Part shown: piece after piece, positions 53,301 through 63,794 of the stretch
Position numbering within the stretch: the first letter of the stretch is position 1
How the letters are laid out: each line of letters begins with the position of its first letter
Source: Mrakia gelida
Lineage: Eukaryota > Basidiomycota > Tremellomycetes > Cystofilobasidiales > Mrakiaceae
Direction: 5' to 3'
DNA length: 64,000 bases
Assembly (NCBI GenBank): GCA_024345305.1
Contig: BRON01000009.1
Span: 124,001 to 188,000 of the forward strand
Program-made: the position numbers and the translations under genes
The notes under the pieces: generated by a model
Told to the model about the DNA's origin: nothing
Databases searched by the model: none
Seen by the model: the letters and a program-made list of their open reading frames with translations, nothing else

Positions 53301-56300
53301 ATCCACCCTCGGACGACGAACCTCCTTCGACGCGTCTGCCATCACGCCTTCGAGGTTCGCTACTGGATTCGAGGACAACGAGGACGAGGACGACGAGGTG
53401 GTGGAGAGGAGCTTGATCGAGGAACAGGAGGAGGAGGAGAGTTTCGAGGACGAGGAGGAGGAGGAAGAGATCGTTGAGCAGCAGCAGCAGCAGCAGCCTT
53501 CGACTCCCAAGGTTCGTTTCGTCGTCTCTCGCCTTTCTCTTTTTCCTTCAGTCGCTGACCCCCTCCCTTCCCTTTCTCCCGTTCTTCCTTTTGTTGTTGT
53601 TGTTGTCGTTTCGCAGTCCGCTCCCATCCCCTCTCGCCCAGCAGCGTACTACACTCCTCAAGCCGTCGCTCAGTCGGCTTCGTACAGGGAGAACCTGACC
53701 CGAACGATGGGTCCTCCGGTTCGAGTGGCTCCTTCCCGACCGAGAGTCAGTCTTGGGATGCCCGTGAGGGTGCCGAAGGTGCAGGTGGAAGAGCAGGAGG
53801 AGGAGAAGAGGTTGGAGGAGGAGGAGAAGGTTAGTTTGTTATTCGCGCTTCGGTTGGAGTGGGTTTTGAGGAGTTGGAACTGACGCGTTTGGTTTCCTCT
53901 TCTGTTCTCTCCCTTCCTTCTCCTTCGTTCCCACCACCCCTCTCCTCCACCTTCCCACCCTCCACCCACCCACCCCCTCAGCCCACCCAACGTCCCTCCA
54001 CCGCCGAGATCCTCTCCTCCGCTCCTCGTCAACTCGCCATGCCCTCCTCCGTCGACTTCACCGCTCTCTACTCCTCCCCTCGAAAGCTCATGTCCCTCGC
54101 CTCGACCGACAACGCCTCCGACGGATCTGACGAGGAAGGATCAGGAGGAGCCGTTGCCAGGACTCCTCTTCAGGGTCTCGCGAGGAAGGCTGAGCAGCTG
54201 AGGAGGAAGAGCATGGCTAGGCAGAGCGTTGGTGGATCGGGAGTCGCGTCGATGGATTCGCCCAAGAGGACTACCAGCACCAGCACTGTTTCGACACCCT
54301 TCCTCTCCCAATCTCCCTTCAGACTCGCCACTCCCGCTCGACCGACCACCATCCCTACGACCATCTCCCTCGGACAGATCTCCTCCTCAGCCTCCGTCGA
54401 ACCAACCCTCGGCGCTCCCGCTCTGGCTCTCACCTCCTCCAAACCCACCCCCACCGTTCCCTCAACCCCCGACCTCTCCTCCCTCAGACACTGGTACTCC
54501 GCTCCCCCTTCTAACTCCACTCCTCGACTCGACGGGATCCGTCGAATGCAGCAACTCCCCACCGAAGCTCCTACACCCGATCTCAAAGGGTTCCGAGACC
54601 TCCTCAGAACTCCTAACCAACCGATCTCGGGTCTCGATGCCAACTTTACTGGAGTGGGAGCGATGTTCGCGCGACCTAGTCCGATTGGGGAGGATCAAGA
54701 GAGGAGCTTCGAAGGGATGGGAGAGGAGGAAAGCGAGGAGGTTTACGTGCCGGAGGATCTGTACGATGATGAGGCTGAGGCTGAAGAGGGAGAGCAGCTG
54801 CAGGAGGAGGAGGAGGAGGTTGCTCCCGTCGTTGAGGAGGACGAGCCCATCGTCGTCGCCGAAGTCCAGGAGGAGGAGCTCGTCGTCGCGTCGGTCGTCG
54901 AGCAGGAGGCCGCTGCTGGAGACGTTACCGAGGAGGAGGAGGAGGAGGAGGAGGAGGAGATCGTCGTCCCCGCTCCCGCTCCTGTCGTCGAAGCTGAAGC
55001 TGAGGTTGTTGAGGAGAACCAGGCTGAAGTCGTCGTCGAGGCTGAGGAGGAGGAGGAGGACGAGGAGGACATGATCGTCATCGAGGTCTCTCCTAAACGA
55101 CCCGCTCGAGCGACCAAGGCTTCCACATCGGCTTCGAAGAGGAACACCACCAAAGCTTCAGCCGCTCCTAAGGAGGTCGTTCCCGCTCGACGAGGTCGAA
55201 ACGCTCTCAAGTCGTCCACCGATTCCGCTCCAGCCCAGGATCAGGAGGAAGTCGTCGCTCCCAAAGCCCGAGTTGCTCGAGGAGGAAGGAAGGTCGCTGC
55301 TCCCAAGGCCGTTGCCGTCGTCGAGAAGGAGGAGGAAGAGGAGGTCGAGCACGAAGAGGAGGAGGAGGTCGCTCCCGCTCCCAAAGCTACTCGAGGTCGA
55401 AAGGCTGCCGCTCCCAAGAAGGCCGTCGCCGCTCGCGTCGTCGAGAAGGAGGAATCTGAGGAGGAGGAGCAGGAGCAGGAAATCGAGGAACCCGTCGTCG
55501 TCGTCGTTGCTCCCAAAGCTAAGGGCGGTCGACGAGCAGCCGCTCCCGCTCACGTCGAGGAAGCTCCCATCGCCTCGTCCTCCAAGCCCGTCGCCGTTCG
55601 AAAGGGACGAACCGCCAAAGCCGTCGTCGAGTCCACTCCTCCTCCAGCTTCCAAGGCCAAAGCTACTCGAACCACCAAACGAGTTCGAACTCCCTCCCCT
55701 CCCCCTCCCGCCGAGGAGGAAGACCCCCTCGACTCCATCGGACCCGACGAGCCTTCCACGCCTGCTCAACCTACCGCTCGAGCTGCTCGACGACGCGTCA
55801 CTTCCAAGGAGAAGGAGGAGGAGGAGGAGGAGGAGCCTGTGGCAGTGGTGAGCGAGAAGCCCAAGCCTCGAGGACGACCTGCGAAGGCGAAGGCTGCTCC
55901 CGCTCCCGCTCCCGTCGAGGACGAACCTCTCGCTTCAGCTTCGAGCTCGTCGACGAGAAGCAGGAACACGCTCAGTGCAACGAAGGTGGCTGCTGCTGCG
56001 GCTTCGAAGGAGGCGATGGAGGTGGTGCCTATCCCTAAGAGGAGAGGGGTTGCGAAGAAGGTTGTGGCAGCAGCGAAGGAGGACGAGGAGGATAAGGTAC
56101 GTCGCGTCTTTCCTCTTCTCTTCTCCCTTCCCTTTCTTCCTTCCTCATCTCCTCGCTGACCTTCCCACTTTCTCTTCTTCTTTCACAGGAGAACTCCCCC
56201 GTCGGAACCTCCGCTTCCGCTTCCACTTCCAAGGCCAAGCCTGCGACCAAATCCACCAGGACCACCACCGCGTCGACGACGACTTCGGCGGTTAAGAGGA

Positions 56301-56368
56301 AGGTCGCTGCTGCGGTGGCTGTAGAGGAGCCCAAAGTCGTCGTCAGGGCTACTAGGTCGAGGAAGTAG
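50334..56368 (+). CDS. FHA-domain protein with Ki-67-like organisation
   Basis: A 1593-aa product from 12 exons: 50334-50464, 50585-50600, 50669-50734, 50878-51045, 51215-51571, 51674-51940, 52034-52819, 52945-53211, 53296-53511, 53617-53829, 53982-56096 and 56189-56368. Residues about 18-115 are an FHA phosphopeptide-binding domain (FTFGRDVTNDV, VSRIHAEV, LNHGDTIEI, with the G-R and S-R-x-H residues). A basic block precedes RTVNF near residue 424, a candidate PP1-docking RVxF motif. Then come five TP..PLP..TPY repeats, more acidic/TP-rich stretches, a cluster like the Ki-67 repeat core (DLKGFRDLLRTP) near residue 1040, acidic runs, and a long basic A/K/R/P-rich tail (GRKAAAPKK) suited to DNA or chromatin binding. 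Nuclear, cell-cycle-regulated function is inferred. Confidence 0.8.
52034..52560 (+). repeat. Five degenerate TP-PLP-TPY protein repeats
   Basis: In exon 7 of the FHA gene the units TPSSIPLPPSASTPY, TPSAVPLPASANTPY, TPSSVPLPPSDGRTPY, TPKSIPLPPSADTPY and TPRSVPLPASSQTPY recur about every 25-50 residues. Each unit has two TP (or TPK/TPR) sites, so the array offers about ten candidate CDK phosphosites. Confidence 0.85.
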
Positions 56369-56895
56369 ATACACATATAGCTCTCGGGCTCGGTTCGGTT
56401 GGGTTCGCGTCTCAGTTTCGGTTTTTGGTTTCGGGTCTCTCGTTTCGTGCTTCTTTCGTCTCTTCGTTGTCTATAGCCTTTTCCACATTCGTTCTCGGTT
56501 TCTCTTGTTCGTAATCTACATAATTCGTCTCTCCTTTTTTCGTGCCTCTCAGTTCTCTGGGGTCGTTGTTCGTTCACCTCGACGCGTTCGTTCGTTTCGT
56601 TCTCTTCTTCTTCGAGCTACCTCTTTTGCGTTCTGGATCATGACCTCTTTTTTACCTCACAGTGGATACGTCGAAGAGCGAAAGAGAGAGGAGGGCATGT
56701 GATGGTAGAGGATAGGATTCAACGAAGGAACGAGATGGGAGATGGACGCGTCGCATTTTCTCGCACGCCATCTCGCAGAGTTCGCTCACGAAGAAGGCGC
56801 TATGTAGAGAGGCCGAAACTTGGAATTCATCGTTATTCATCAGATCCTGGACGCGAATGATTCAAGACGAACAACTAGCTAAGCTGCTCAACTCC
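56369..56895. other. Convergent intergenic spacer
   Basis: Between the stop codons of the FHA gene and the TRAP-alpha-like gene. T- and C-rich after 56380, consistent with a 3' untranslated region. ACGCGT occurs at about 56583 and 56745. Nothing coding was found. Confidence 0.45.
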
Positions 56896-58210
56896 TCAAC
56901 GCAACGCCGACCCCTTCCTCTGCGCTCCTCCCTCATCTCCACCGCTCGGAGCAGTCGGGTCCTCGACGATACTCGCTCCTTTGACGACCTCCGAGCGAGG
57001 GACGCGTTGCTTGAGGAGTTGAGCGGGGATCCATTCCTCCTGTGAAGAAAGAAGGTCGACGCGTCGAGGCGAGGTGAGGGTCAGCTGTCGTTCAACTGTC
57101 GCTCCTCCCGTCCCCAAACTCCGTGCGAGACTGCCAGAAGGAGCAACAGTAGATGATGAGAAGACTCACCTCATAAGCCTTCACACTCTCCGGATAATTC
57201 CCACTCAACTTCGCCGGCACAACAACCTTGACCTTCTTCTCCCCAGCACCTCCTTTCCCCTTGCCCTTGATCTTCCCTCCCCTCCCCTTCCCCTTCCCAC
57301 CAAAGATCTTCCCACTAAGCACATGCCACGAGCTCCACACCGCGAAGGACATCATGGCCGCCAGCAGGGCATAGAGGAAGAGGAGTCCGGGGTCCGAGAA
57401 GACGTAGGAGGGAGGTTCGTGGACCAGGACGGTTTGGTTGAGGGCGATGGAGCGGAAGGGAGTGTTTTCGGAGGAGAGGAGGTCGACGAAGAGGGTGAGA
57501 CCGAGGTTGGTTGGTGGGAATTCGGAGTGGAAGGAGTACTGAGGGAGGAGAGAGAGTAGAGGGAGGGGTGAGGGAGGGAGGGAGGTGAGCTTGAGCTTGC
57601 TTCGCGAGGGATGGGCACGAGAGAAGAGGGGGAGGGGAGAGACGCACGGGAAACGAGATATTCGAGGCTGCTGGGATTCGAGTGTTCTTGTAGTACTGTG
57701 CAGTTGTCTGGAAGAGGGAAGAACGAGGCGTTGAGAAGACGAGAGGGAGGAGGAAGAGGTGAGCTTGCGAGCTTCGTTCGACCTTCCCTTCCTCGACGAC
57801 CAGAGCTCTCCCAGTTCCTCTTCAGGCGCTGGAGCACTCTCTCATATACACTCCATCATTTCTAGAGTCCACTCACATTCCTCAAAAGCTTCCAGTTCCT
57901 CTGAGGATCATGGAACGATCCGCCGACGCTGACGAGCTGAACATCGTTGGCTGCCTTGTTTCGAACGGTGATCGTAACAGGGTTCTGCTGGCCGTTGACG
58001 ATCGTTTCGACCTTCTTGGATCCTCGAGACTGTGGCGGATGGGTTTCCAGAGAGCGAGAGAAGTGGCAGGAGAGGAGGGGAGAACAGGAGGGGAGGAGAG
58101 ATGGTGAGCTTGAGCTTTTACTCTTCGAGAGGGGCGAAGAGAGCGGCCGGAAGACTCACGACTGCCGTGGATTCTACGAGGTCTGAGTCTGAAGTGGAGA
58201 AGATGCCCAT
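56896..58210 (-). CDS. TRAP-alpha / IRC22-like ER membrane protein
   Basis: A 258-aa product from exons 58160-58210, 57877-58029, 57648-57707, 57170-57538 and 56896-57039, all in phase. TRAP-alpha is the lumenal-domain subunit of the translocon-associated complex at the ER. Seen: VNGQQNPVTITVRNKAANDV, the beta-sandwich start that follows acidic residues in the family, then TTAQYYKNTRIPAASNISFP, YSFHSEFPPTNLGLTLFVDL, one transmembrane helix (PGLLFLYALLAAMMSFAVW) and a lysine/glycine-rich cytosolic tail. The modelled N-terminus (MGIFSTSDSDLVEST) has the acidic lead but no signal peptide, so an upstream exon may be missing. Confidence 0.75.
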
Positions 58211-58500
58211 TTGCGATATAGACTTGGGGAGGAGAGAAGAGAGAGAGGAGATGGAGATGGAGTCGGAGAAGAAGGAACGTCGAAGGGGGTTGGTGAACTC
58301 GACGTCACTTCGCTTTTTTAGCCTTTTTTTCCAGGTTGACCTTCTTCGAGCTTTCGCTCCTCCGTATACTAAGCATGGATACAAGCCTGTCGACTCGAAG
58401 TCAACTCAGACCGACCGAGCGAATTTTCAACCGTTTCGAAAAACACGACGCGTCGCCGCTCTCTTCTCGTCCCCACCCTCGTGCCCTCCATCACAACAAA

Positions 58501-59227
58501 TCAACAGTCCTCAACCGACCTAGCAGCAAACTCCCTCTCAACCTCGTCCGAGCTGACTTCCGAGAACCCATCACTGAGGAGGTCCCTCGCGGAGGAAGAG
58601 GGAAGAGGTCCAAGAGGTCCGCGTCCTCCTCCAGCTCGACCTCGTCCTCGAAGAGTCGTCATGGGGATCGCCCGCTCTGAAAAACTTGAAGCATTAGCAA
58701 ACTCGTCAGCAAACTCGTCTTCTGGTAGAGTAATCACTCGACTCGACTCACCTATCCTAGCTCTCCACTCTGCGTTCTGGACTTGAGCGATCTCGAACTC
58801 TCGATCCTGCTTGATCTTCTTCCTCATGTCGAAGGTGCCCTCGATGAAGGCAATAGCGAGCAGGACCGTGCAGATGGAGGCAAACTGGAAAGCGTCAAAA
58901 AGTGTCAGCATGTCAGAGGGAGTGAAAAGCTGCACACAGAGAGAAAGAGAGCGCGTCGAACGAACGATGGCGCTGACGTTGACAGGTTTTCGGACGTCGA
59001 GAGCTGAGCCTGCAGCTGCTGATTCGACGGCTGAGGCAGCTATCGAAGCTACTGAGGAAAGAAGCCCTGTCTCTGACATCTAGAATGGAAGAAGGAGAGC
59101 GATGTGATGAGTCGGAAGCGCGTCGCGGGTTTGATCCACGAAGAACTTACAAGAAAAGCAATCAAAGTCGCAGATGGAGGTGGGAGGAAGGAGAGCTTAC
59201 CTTCCCTTTCTTCTCAGCCTTTCCCAT
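58501..59227 (-). CDS. Small uncharacterised single-pass membrane protein
   Basis: A 150-aa product from exons 59201-59227 (MGKAEKKGK), 58966-59079, 58752-58884 and 58501-58676, phase-consistent. One hydrophobic helix (FASICTVLLAIAFIEGTF) is followed by a charged helix (MRKKIKQDREFEIAQVQNAE) and a glycine/arginine-rich then acidic tail. I do not recognise the family. It lies head-to-tail with the TRAP-alpha-like gene on the same strand, 290 bp away. Confidence 0.55.
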
Positions 59228-59533
59228 TTCTCTTGTTGAATGAACGACGATGAAAAAAGCGAAGAGTGCCGTCGCGAAGGCGAGGTTCAGCGAACGTCAC
59301 TCGAGGGAGCGAGGTGGTCGTCGCTTTGGTCCCAACTTTCACCCCCTTCTTCCCCTTCCCTTCCTCCCATCCTTCCTCTATACAAGACCTCGAACCCATC
59401 TCGGTGAGATCTAGACCCTCAAGTGCTCGAGAATTAACCCGATCTAACGTCGGTGCTCTCGGTCCCCTCCTTTCAATTGACAGGTCCTTCCTTGCCGTCC
59501 CACCTTCCTTCCCTCAACCTTCACCGCCGTTCT
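59228..59533. promoter_or_regulatory. Divergent promoter region
   Basis: 306 bp between the start codons of the small membrane protein (-) and the GST-like gene (+). No coding exon and no motif that I can name. Confidence 0.4.
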
Positions 59534-61702
59534 ATGCTCTTCAGCCAACCCATCGACGCCCCTACTATGAACCAAGCTACTTCCCCTTCTCCTCATCAGG
59601 TCCCCAAAGCCGTTCTCTACTGGTAAGTCGGCGGAAGCCTGACCCGCTCGCCTCGCCTCCCTTGCCATCTGTCTTCCCTTCCTTCGACCTTCCTTCCCTT
59701 CCTTCCTCGAGGCTCACCTTCTCTCATCTTGCTTCGACTCGTACAGGAACCCGTCCTCTGTCTGGTCTACTGTTCCTCGGCTCGCGTTGATTGAGAAAGG
59801 CTACACCGAGAACGACGTCATCTTGAAGGAGGTCGACATCTGTGAGCTCTGCTGTTCTCTTCCTCCCTCTCCTTCCCTCTCCTTCCTCCCCTTCTCTCTT
59901 GTCCTTCTGACTCGAGACTCGTTTCCTTCTCTTCCTTCCCAGCCAAGGGAGATAACTTCGCGCCCGCGTATCTCAGGGTGAATCCTCATGGTCAGTACTC
60001 CCAGTCCTAGCCCGTCGAACAGCTCAGGCCACCGTCTTCTTCCTCCACCTTCGAACCTCTTCGCTTCGTTACTGATTCATATCGCTCTCCTTTCGTTTTC
60101 ATCCGAACAGGTACGATCCCTACCTTGGTCGTCCCAGTTCTCGAGACGACTTCGGAAGACATGGACACGAGGTACCGCTCCTTCAAGGACACGATGGTTC
60201 GTTCTCCCTCCCCTCGTTCTTCCCTCCTTCTCTCGACCTCGATCTTTCCTTCTGGCTTTCCATTCTCTTCTCGAAATCGGACAGCGCCTCGTTCAGACTC
60301 TTGACTCACTACGAAACTCCTTCCTCCCTTACAGTCCATCCTCTCCTTCCTCGACTCATCTCGAACCTCAGCGTCCACCTCCCACTCCTCCGCCTCGTCC
60401 CCAGCTCGTCCTGCTCCAACCCTGTCTCCCGCTACGATGGAAGGCAAGACTCTCTCGGACGCTCTCACCCTCTCAGTGCACCTCTCATCAGCAGACCCCA
60501 ACGTGAGCTCATATCTTCCCTCTCGGTCGAGGCTTTTGGCTCGACGAGAACGCCTCTCCGACTTTCGTTTCTGTTCATTTTCCTCAGTTCTTGCTGCTCT
60601 CCGCTCGAACGTCGCACGAGCTCGCCCTCAAAGAGGCTGGATCCCCTGGTCGATGGATCAAGATGAGACAGGAGGCTCTCTTGAGGTTCACGGAGTTGTT
60701 GGAGGAGGGAAGTCAAGGGAGGACGTTCTTGCAGAAGAGTGAGTTGCGACTGACCTTCTCTCTCTTTCGATTCGACTCTGCTGAAGACCTCGAGAGCTCA
60801 TTTTGCTTTTCTGGTCTTCGTTCCTCCAGAGCTCGACGCGAACAGCATCTTGTTCGACATCTACTACTCTCCCTCTGGTCCTGAGACGGAAGCTCGTAAG
60901 TTCCACTCACTCCCTCCAACGTTCGAGACAGTCGAGGCTCGAGTTCGACTTGCTTCCGTCGATTCGCTGAAGCTGACCGCCCTTCTGCTTCCCCTCCTGG
61001 ACGAACAGGACGCAAGGTCTTCTTTGCTGCTTCCCAGAAGGCTTGGTCGGTTGGAGTCGTCGAGGTCCTCCAGACGTTGGAGGAGGAGATGGTCGGAGTC
61101 TACGCTTTGGGAGATCAAGTCGTAAGTTTCTATTCTCTCTCGCTCTTCTCGAATTTCGCTGATGTCGCTCGTCGTCTCTTTCTCCCTCCAGTCCCTTGCC
61201 GATCTGCATCTCATTGCTTGGCTCGCAAGACTCGTCGTACGTTCATCTCTTCCTCGCGACTCGTTGCTTCTCTTCTTCGAGCCCTTCTCGCTTCGATCTC
61301 GAAACTGATCGTGCTTCGCTCTTCTTTCCCCTCAGTTCCTCTCCCAAGGAGGACCCACTCCCGCTGGTGTCGACGCTCTCGAACGACAGATCGCTGGACA
61401 CGGAGCTGGAGGACCTACGGATCAGGCCAGCTTGAAGGTCGGACCCAAGGTCAAGGCTTTCTGGAACAGTTGGATCGGTCGCGAGTCGTTCAAGGCTGTG
61501 TGAGTGACCTCTCTTTTTCTCAAGCGGGTGAGCTGGGAAGCGTGGATGTCAGGTGAAGGAAGGCGGAGGGAAAGTGCGAGGTCGTGACCAGGCGGCGACG
61601 CGTCTTCCCTTCGTCGATCCTTTCCCTCTCCCTTTCGAACGACGAGCAACTGACCCTCTCTTGATCTCGACCCCACTCAGCTACGTCAACGGTCTTCACT
61701 GA
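59534..61702 (+). CDS. Glutathione S-transferase-like protein
   Basis: A 348-aa product from exons 59534-59622, 59747-59841, 59943-59990, 60111-60196, 60335-60502, 60588-60738, 60830-60895, 61009-61121, 61192-61236, 61336-61499 and 61681-61702. The N-terminal thioredoxin-like half reads KAVLYWNPSSVWSTVPRLAL, then FAPAYLRVNPHGTIPTLVVP with the GTIPTL cis-proline that binds glutathione backbone. A linker (SILSFLDSSR) leads to the helical C-terminal half with YALGDQVSLADLHLIAWLAR, matching the "S-x-AD" helix of GSTs. Longer than cytosolic GSTs because of inserted serine-rich segments. Substrate unknown. Confidence 0.85.
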
Positions 61703-62251
61703 GCGGGCGACGGATAGTACAGGGTTGATGATATCAACAACGCGGACGTGCTGTTTCTTTCCCCTTTTTCTTTGTTCGTTCATCTCTCTCTCTTCGTCTT
61801 TCTTTCCATCCCTCCTTCTCGTCTACCTTATTGTACATCTTTATCTAGCTAGCCTCAATGATACCTCCCCTCCTGTTTGTCATACTCCCTATGCTGCTCC
61901 CTTCGATACCTTGGGCCCTCTTGATCTCTCGTTCTCAACATCTCGTCTTTCTTGATTTCTCCTTCGACTTGACGACTTCGATCCTTTCTTCCTTCCCTCT
62001 TGTTCCTTCCCCCCTAAAATACTGAAACAAACTGACGCCGTCAGATGTCGCTTCGCTCGAAGATAGCCGAAGATTTTCCTTACCTGCTACTGCGGCTAGT
62101 GCGTCATCGAGCACTCGCGAAAGCACGAGCTCAACTTCCAGGAGAACATCCTGGGCTCCTCCTCCTTCACCCCAAACCACATCCTCCTTAACCCAGCAAA
62201 CTTTCAAGAAACCAACACCACCACCCCAAGCTCACTCTACCAAAAGCAAAG
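61703..62251. other. Spacer between GST-like and CsbD-like genes
   Basis: No coding exon was found. It contains the GST-like 3' flank and the promoter of the CsbD-like gene, with a pyrimidine-rich stretch near 61750-61830 and short A-rich runs before 62252. Confidence 0.45.
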
Positions 62252-63392
62252 ATGTCCGATTCTTCTCTCACCAACGAGCCCAATCAGGTCAGTTCCTCCC
62301 TTTCCTCCCTCTCCTCGCCATCTCCCATCTCTCCTGTTTGCTCCTTCCACCTCACGCTGACCACCCCACCTCTTCTGCTTCTCTTCTCCTCTTTCTCTTT
62401 GTCTCTTTCCCTTTTCCTCGTCTTCGTCTCTCTCGTATCTCGTATCTCGCCCTCCGTCCCTCATCCTTCTATCCATGGCGCTCGACGTTCACAGAGTGAG
62501 CTCGTCTGCCTCCCTCCCCTCGCTCCCTCTCTCCCTCCCTCTCCCCTGCCCTTCCTGCTCCCTTTTTCGTTCTTCCTTTCCCTTCTATCTTCTGACCCGT
62601 CCCTCCCTCGTTAATTCTCAGCCACTGGCCAGATCAACTCCGTCGTCGGGACCGCGAAACAGGCTGTAGGAAGCGGCCTCTCCGTTCGTCTCTCCCTCCC
62701 TCCAGCTCCCCCTTCCCTTGCCTCGTGCGACTCCCCGGAACATCCTCTCGACACCTTCTTCTTTTGGGAAACAGACCGCTGGGTTGGATGGAAGTTCGTG
62801 GACGACGGATGGAAAGGAGCAGCACGCTAAGGGAGAGGTGAGTCCAACATCTCATCTTTGGTTGTTTGTGGAGAGAGGGAGGAAGACGCTGACTTGACTT
62901 CGCTTTCTTTCGATTCGACAAGGCCGAGATCAAGGCCGCTCAGTTCGTCCTTCATCTCCTTTTTTTCCTTTCTCGACTCGAGCTAAAGCTAACCTTCTCT
63001 GCTTTCCTCTCCCTCAGAGCTAAGGGCTACGCTGAGGGAACTGCCGACCGAGTCTCAGGCAAGGTCCAAAACGGTGAGCTCTCGCTCTCTCCTCTCCTCG
63101 TCGTCTCGTCTCGTCTCTCACTCACTCACTCACTCTTCCTTGCCTCTCTCGTTTCGTTCCCCTCTCTCGCAGTCGTCGGAGCCGTCACCGGAGACAAGCA
63201 GCAGCAGGTCGAGGGTCAGGCTAAGGTTCGTTCGCGCTCCTCTCCTCGACACGTCTCGTTTCATCTCGTTCTCCTCGAGCGTCCCTCCGCCGCTCAGGCT
63301 CGCTGATCCTCTTTCCCTCCTGCATTCTCACTCGGTCGCTACAGCACGACAAGGGAGAGCTCAAGCAGACCCTCAACGATCCTTCCGCTTAG
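62252..63392 (+). CDS. CsbD-like stress-response protein
   Basis: A 113-aa hydrophilic protein from exons 62252-62291, 62622-62683, 62775-62837, 62923-62942, 63018-63073, 63173-63225 and 63345-63392. CsbD proteins are small, abundant stress-induced proteins of unclear biochemical role, common in fungi. Seen: TGQINSVVGTAKQAVGS, GKEQHAKGEAEIKAAQAKGY, ADRVSGKVQNVVGAVTGDKQ and a final HDKGELKQTLNDPSA, the G-x2-x-A-V-G rhythm of the family. The first intron is unusually long (about 330 nt). The join at its start is ambiguous: either a GTTCCT donor at 62292 or a GTCAGT donor at 62288 with a one-base exon at 62495. Confidence 0.85.
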
Positions 63393-63794
63393 ATCCGGAT
63401 CGATCCATCGTCGCATCGCGTTCGAATCGTTTCGTTCGCTCGTCCCTCCCCACCCTCCTGAGCCTCTCTCTCTCTCGTTGTACCTAGCTTCTTCTTACTG
63501 CTTCAGTTTTGATTATGACCCCTTACGACCTTCTCTTGACTCGGCTTGGAAGAGAGAGGGGCGAGAAGAGAGCGAGCTCGTCGTCCTCGACGCGAATCAC
63601 CTCGCTCTCAAGTCTCCACTCCTCTCCAACTCACTCAGACATCATCTTACTACTCTACTGTACTCATAGGTCCCCTTCCAAAGCGCCCTCAACCCGTTTC
63701 TCCCCTTGTTGACGATGAGCTCGAGAGGGAAGTCGAAGTCGAGGTCGAGGTCGCTCCCGCCAATTTGGCAGCTTTCTTTCGTTGACCTCTCAGT
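63393..63794. other. Spacer 3' of the CsbD-like gene
   Basis: Probably the CsbD-like 3' untranslated region and flank. A plus-strand frame 63546-63785 ends in alternating E/V and is not convincing as a gene. Confidence 0.35.

Noticed and set aside
54700..55080. GAG/GAGGAG arrays as a minisatellite
   Set aside because: They lie in frame in the acidic region of the FHA protein with mixed codons; better seen as low-complexity coding sequence.
54743..55769. Long minus-strand serine/threonine-rich frames opposite the FHA gene
   Set aside because: They are antisense images of GAG/GAC-rich acidic coding sequence; the plus strand has the phase-consistent multi-exon gene.
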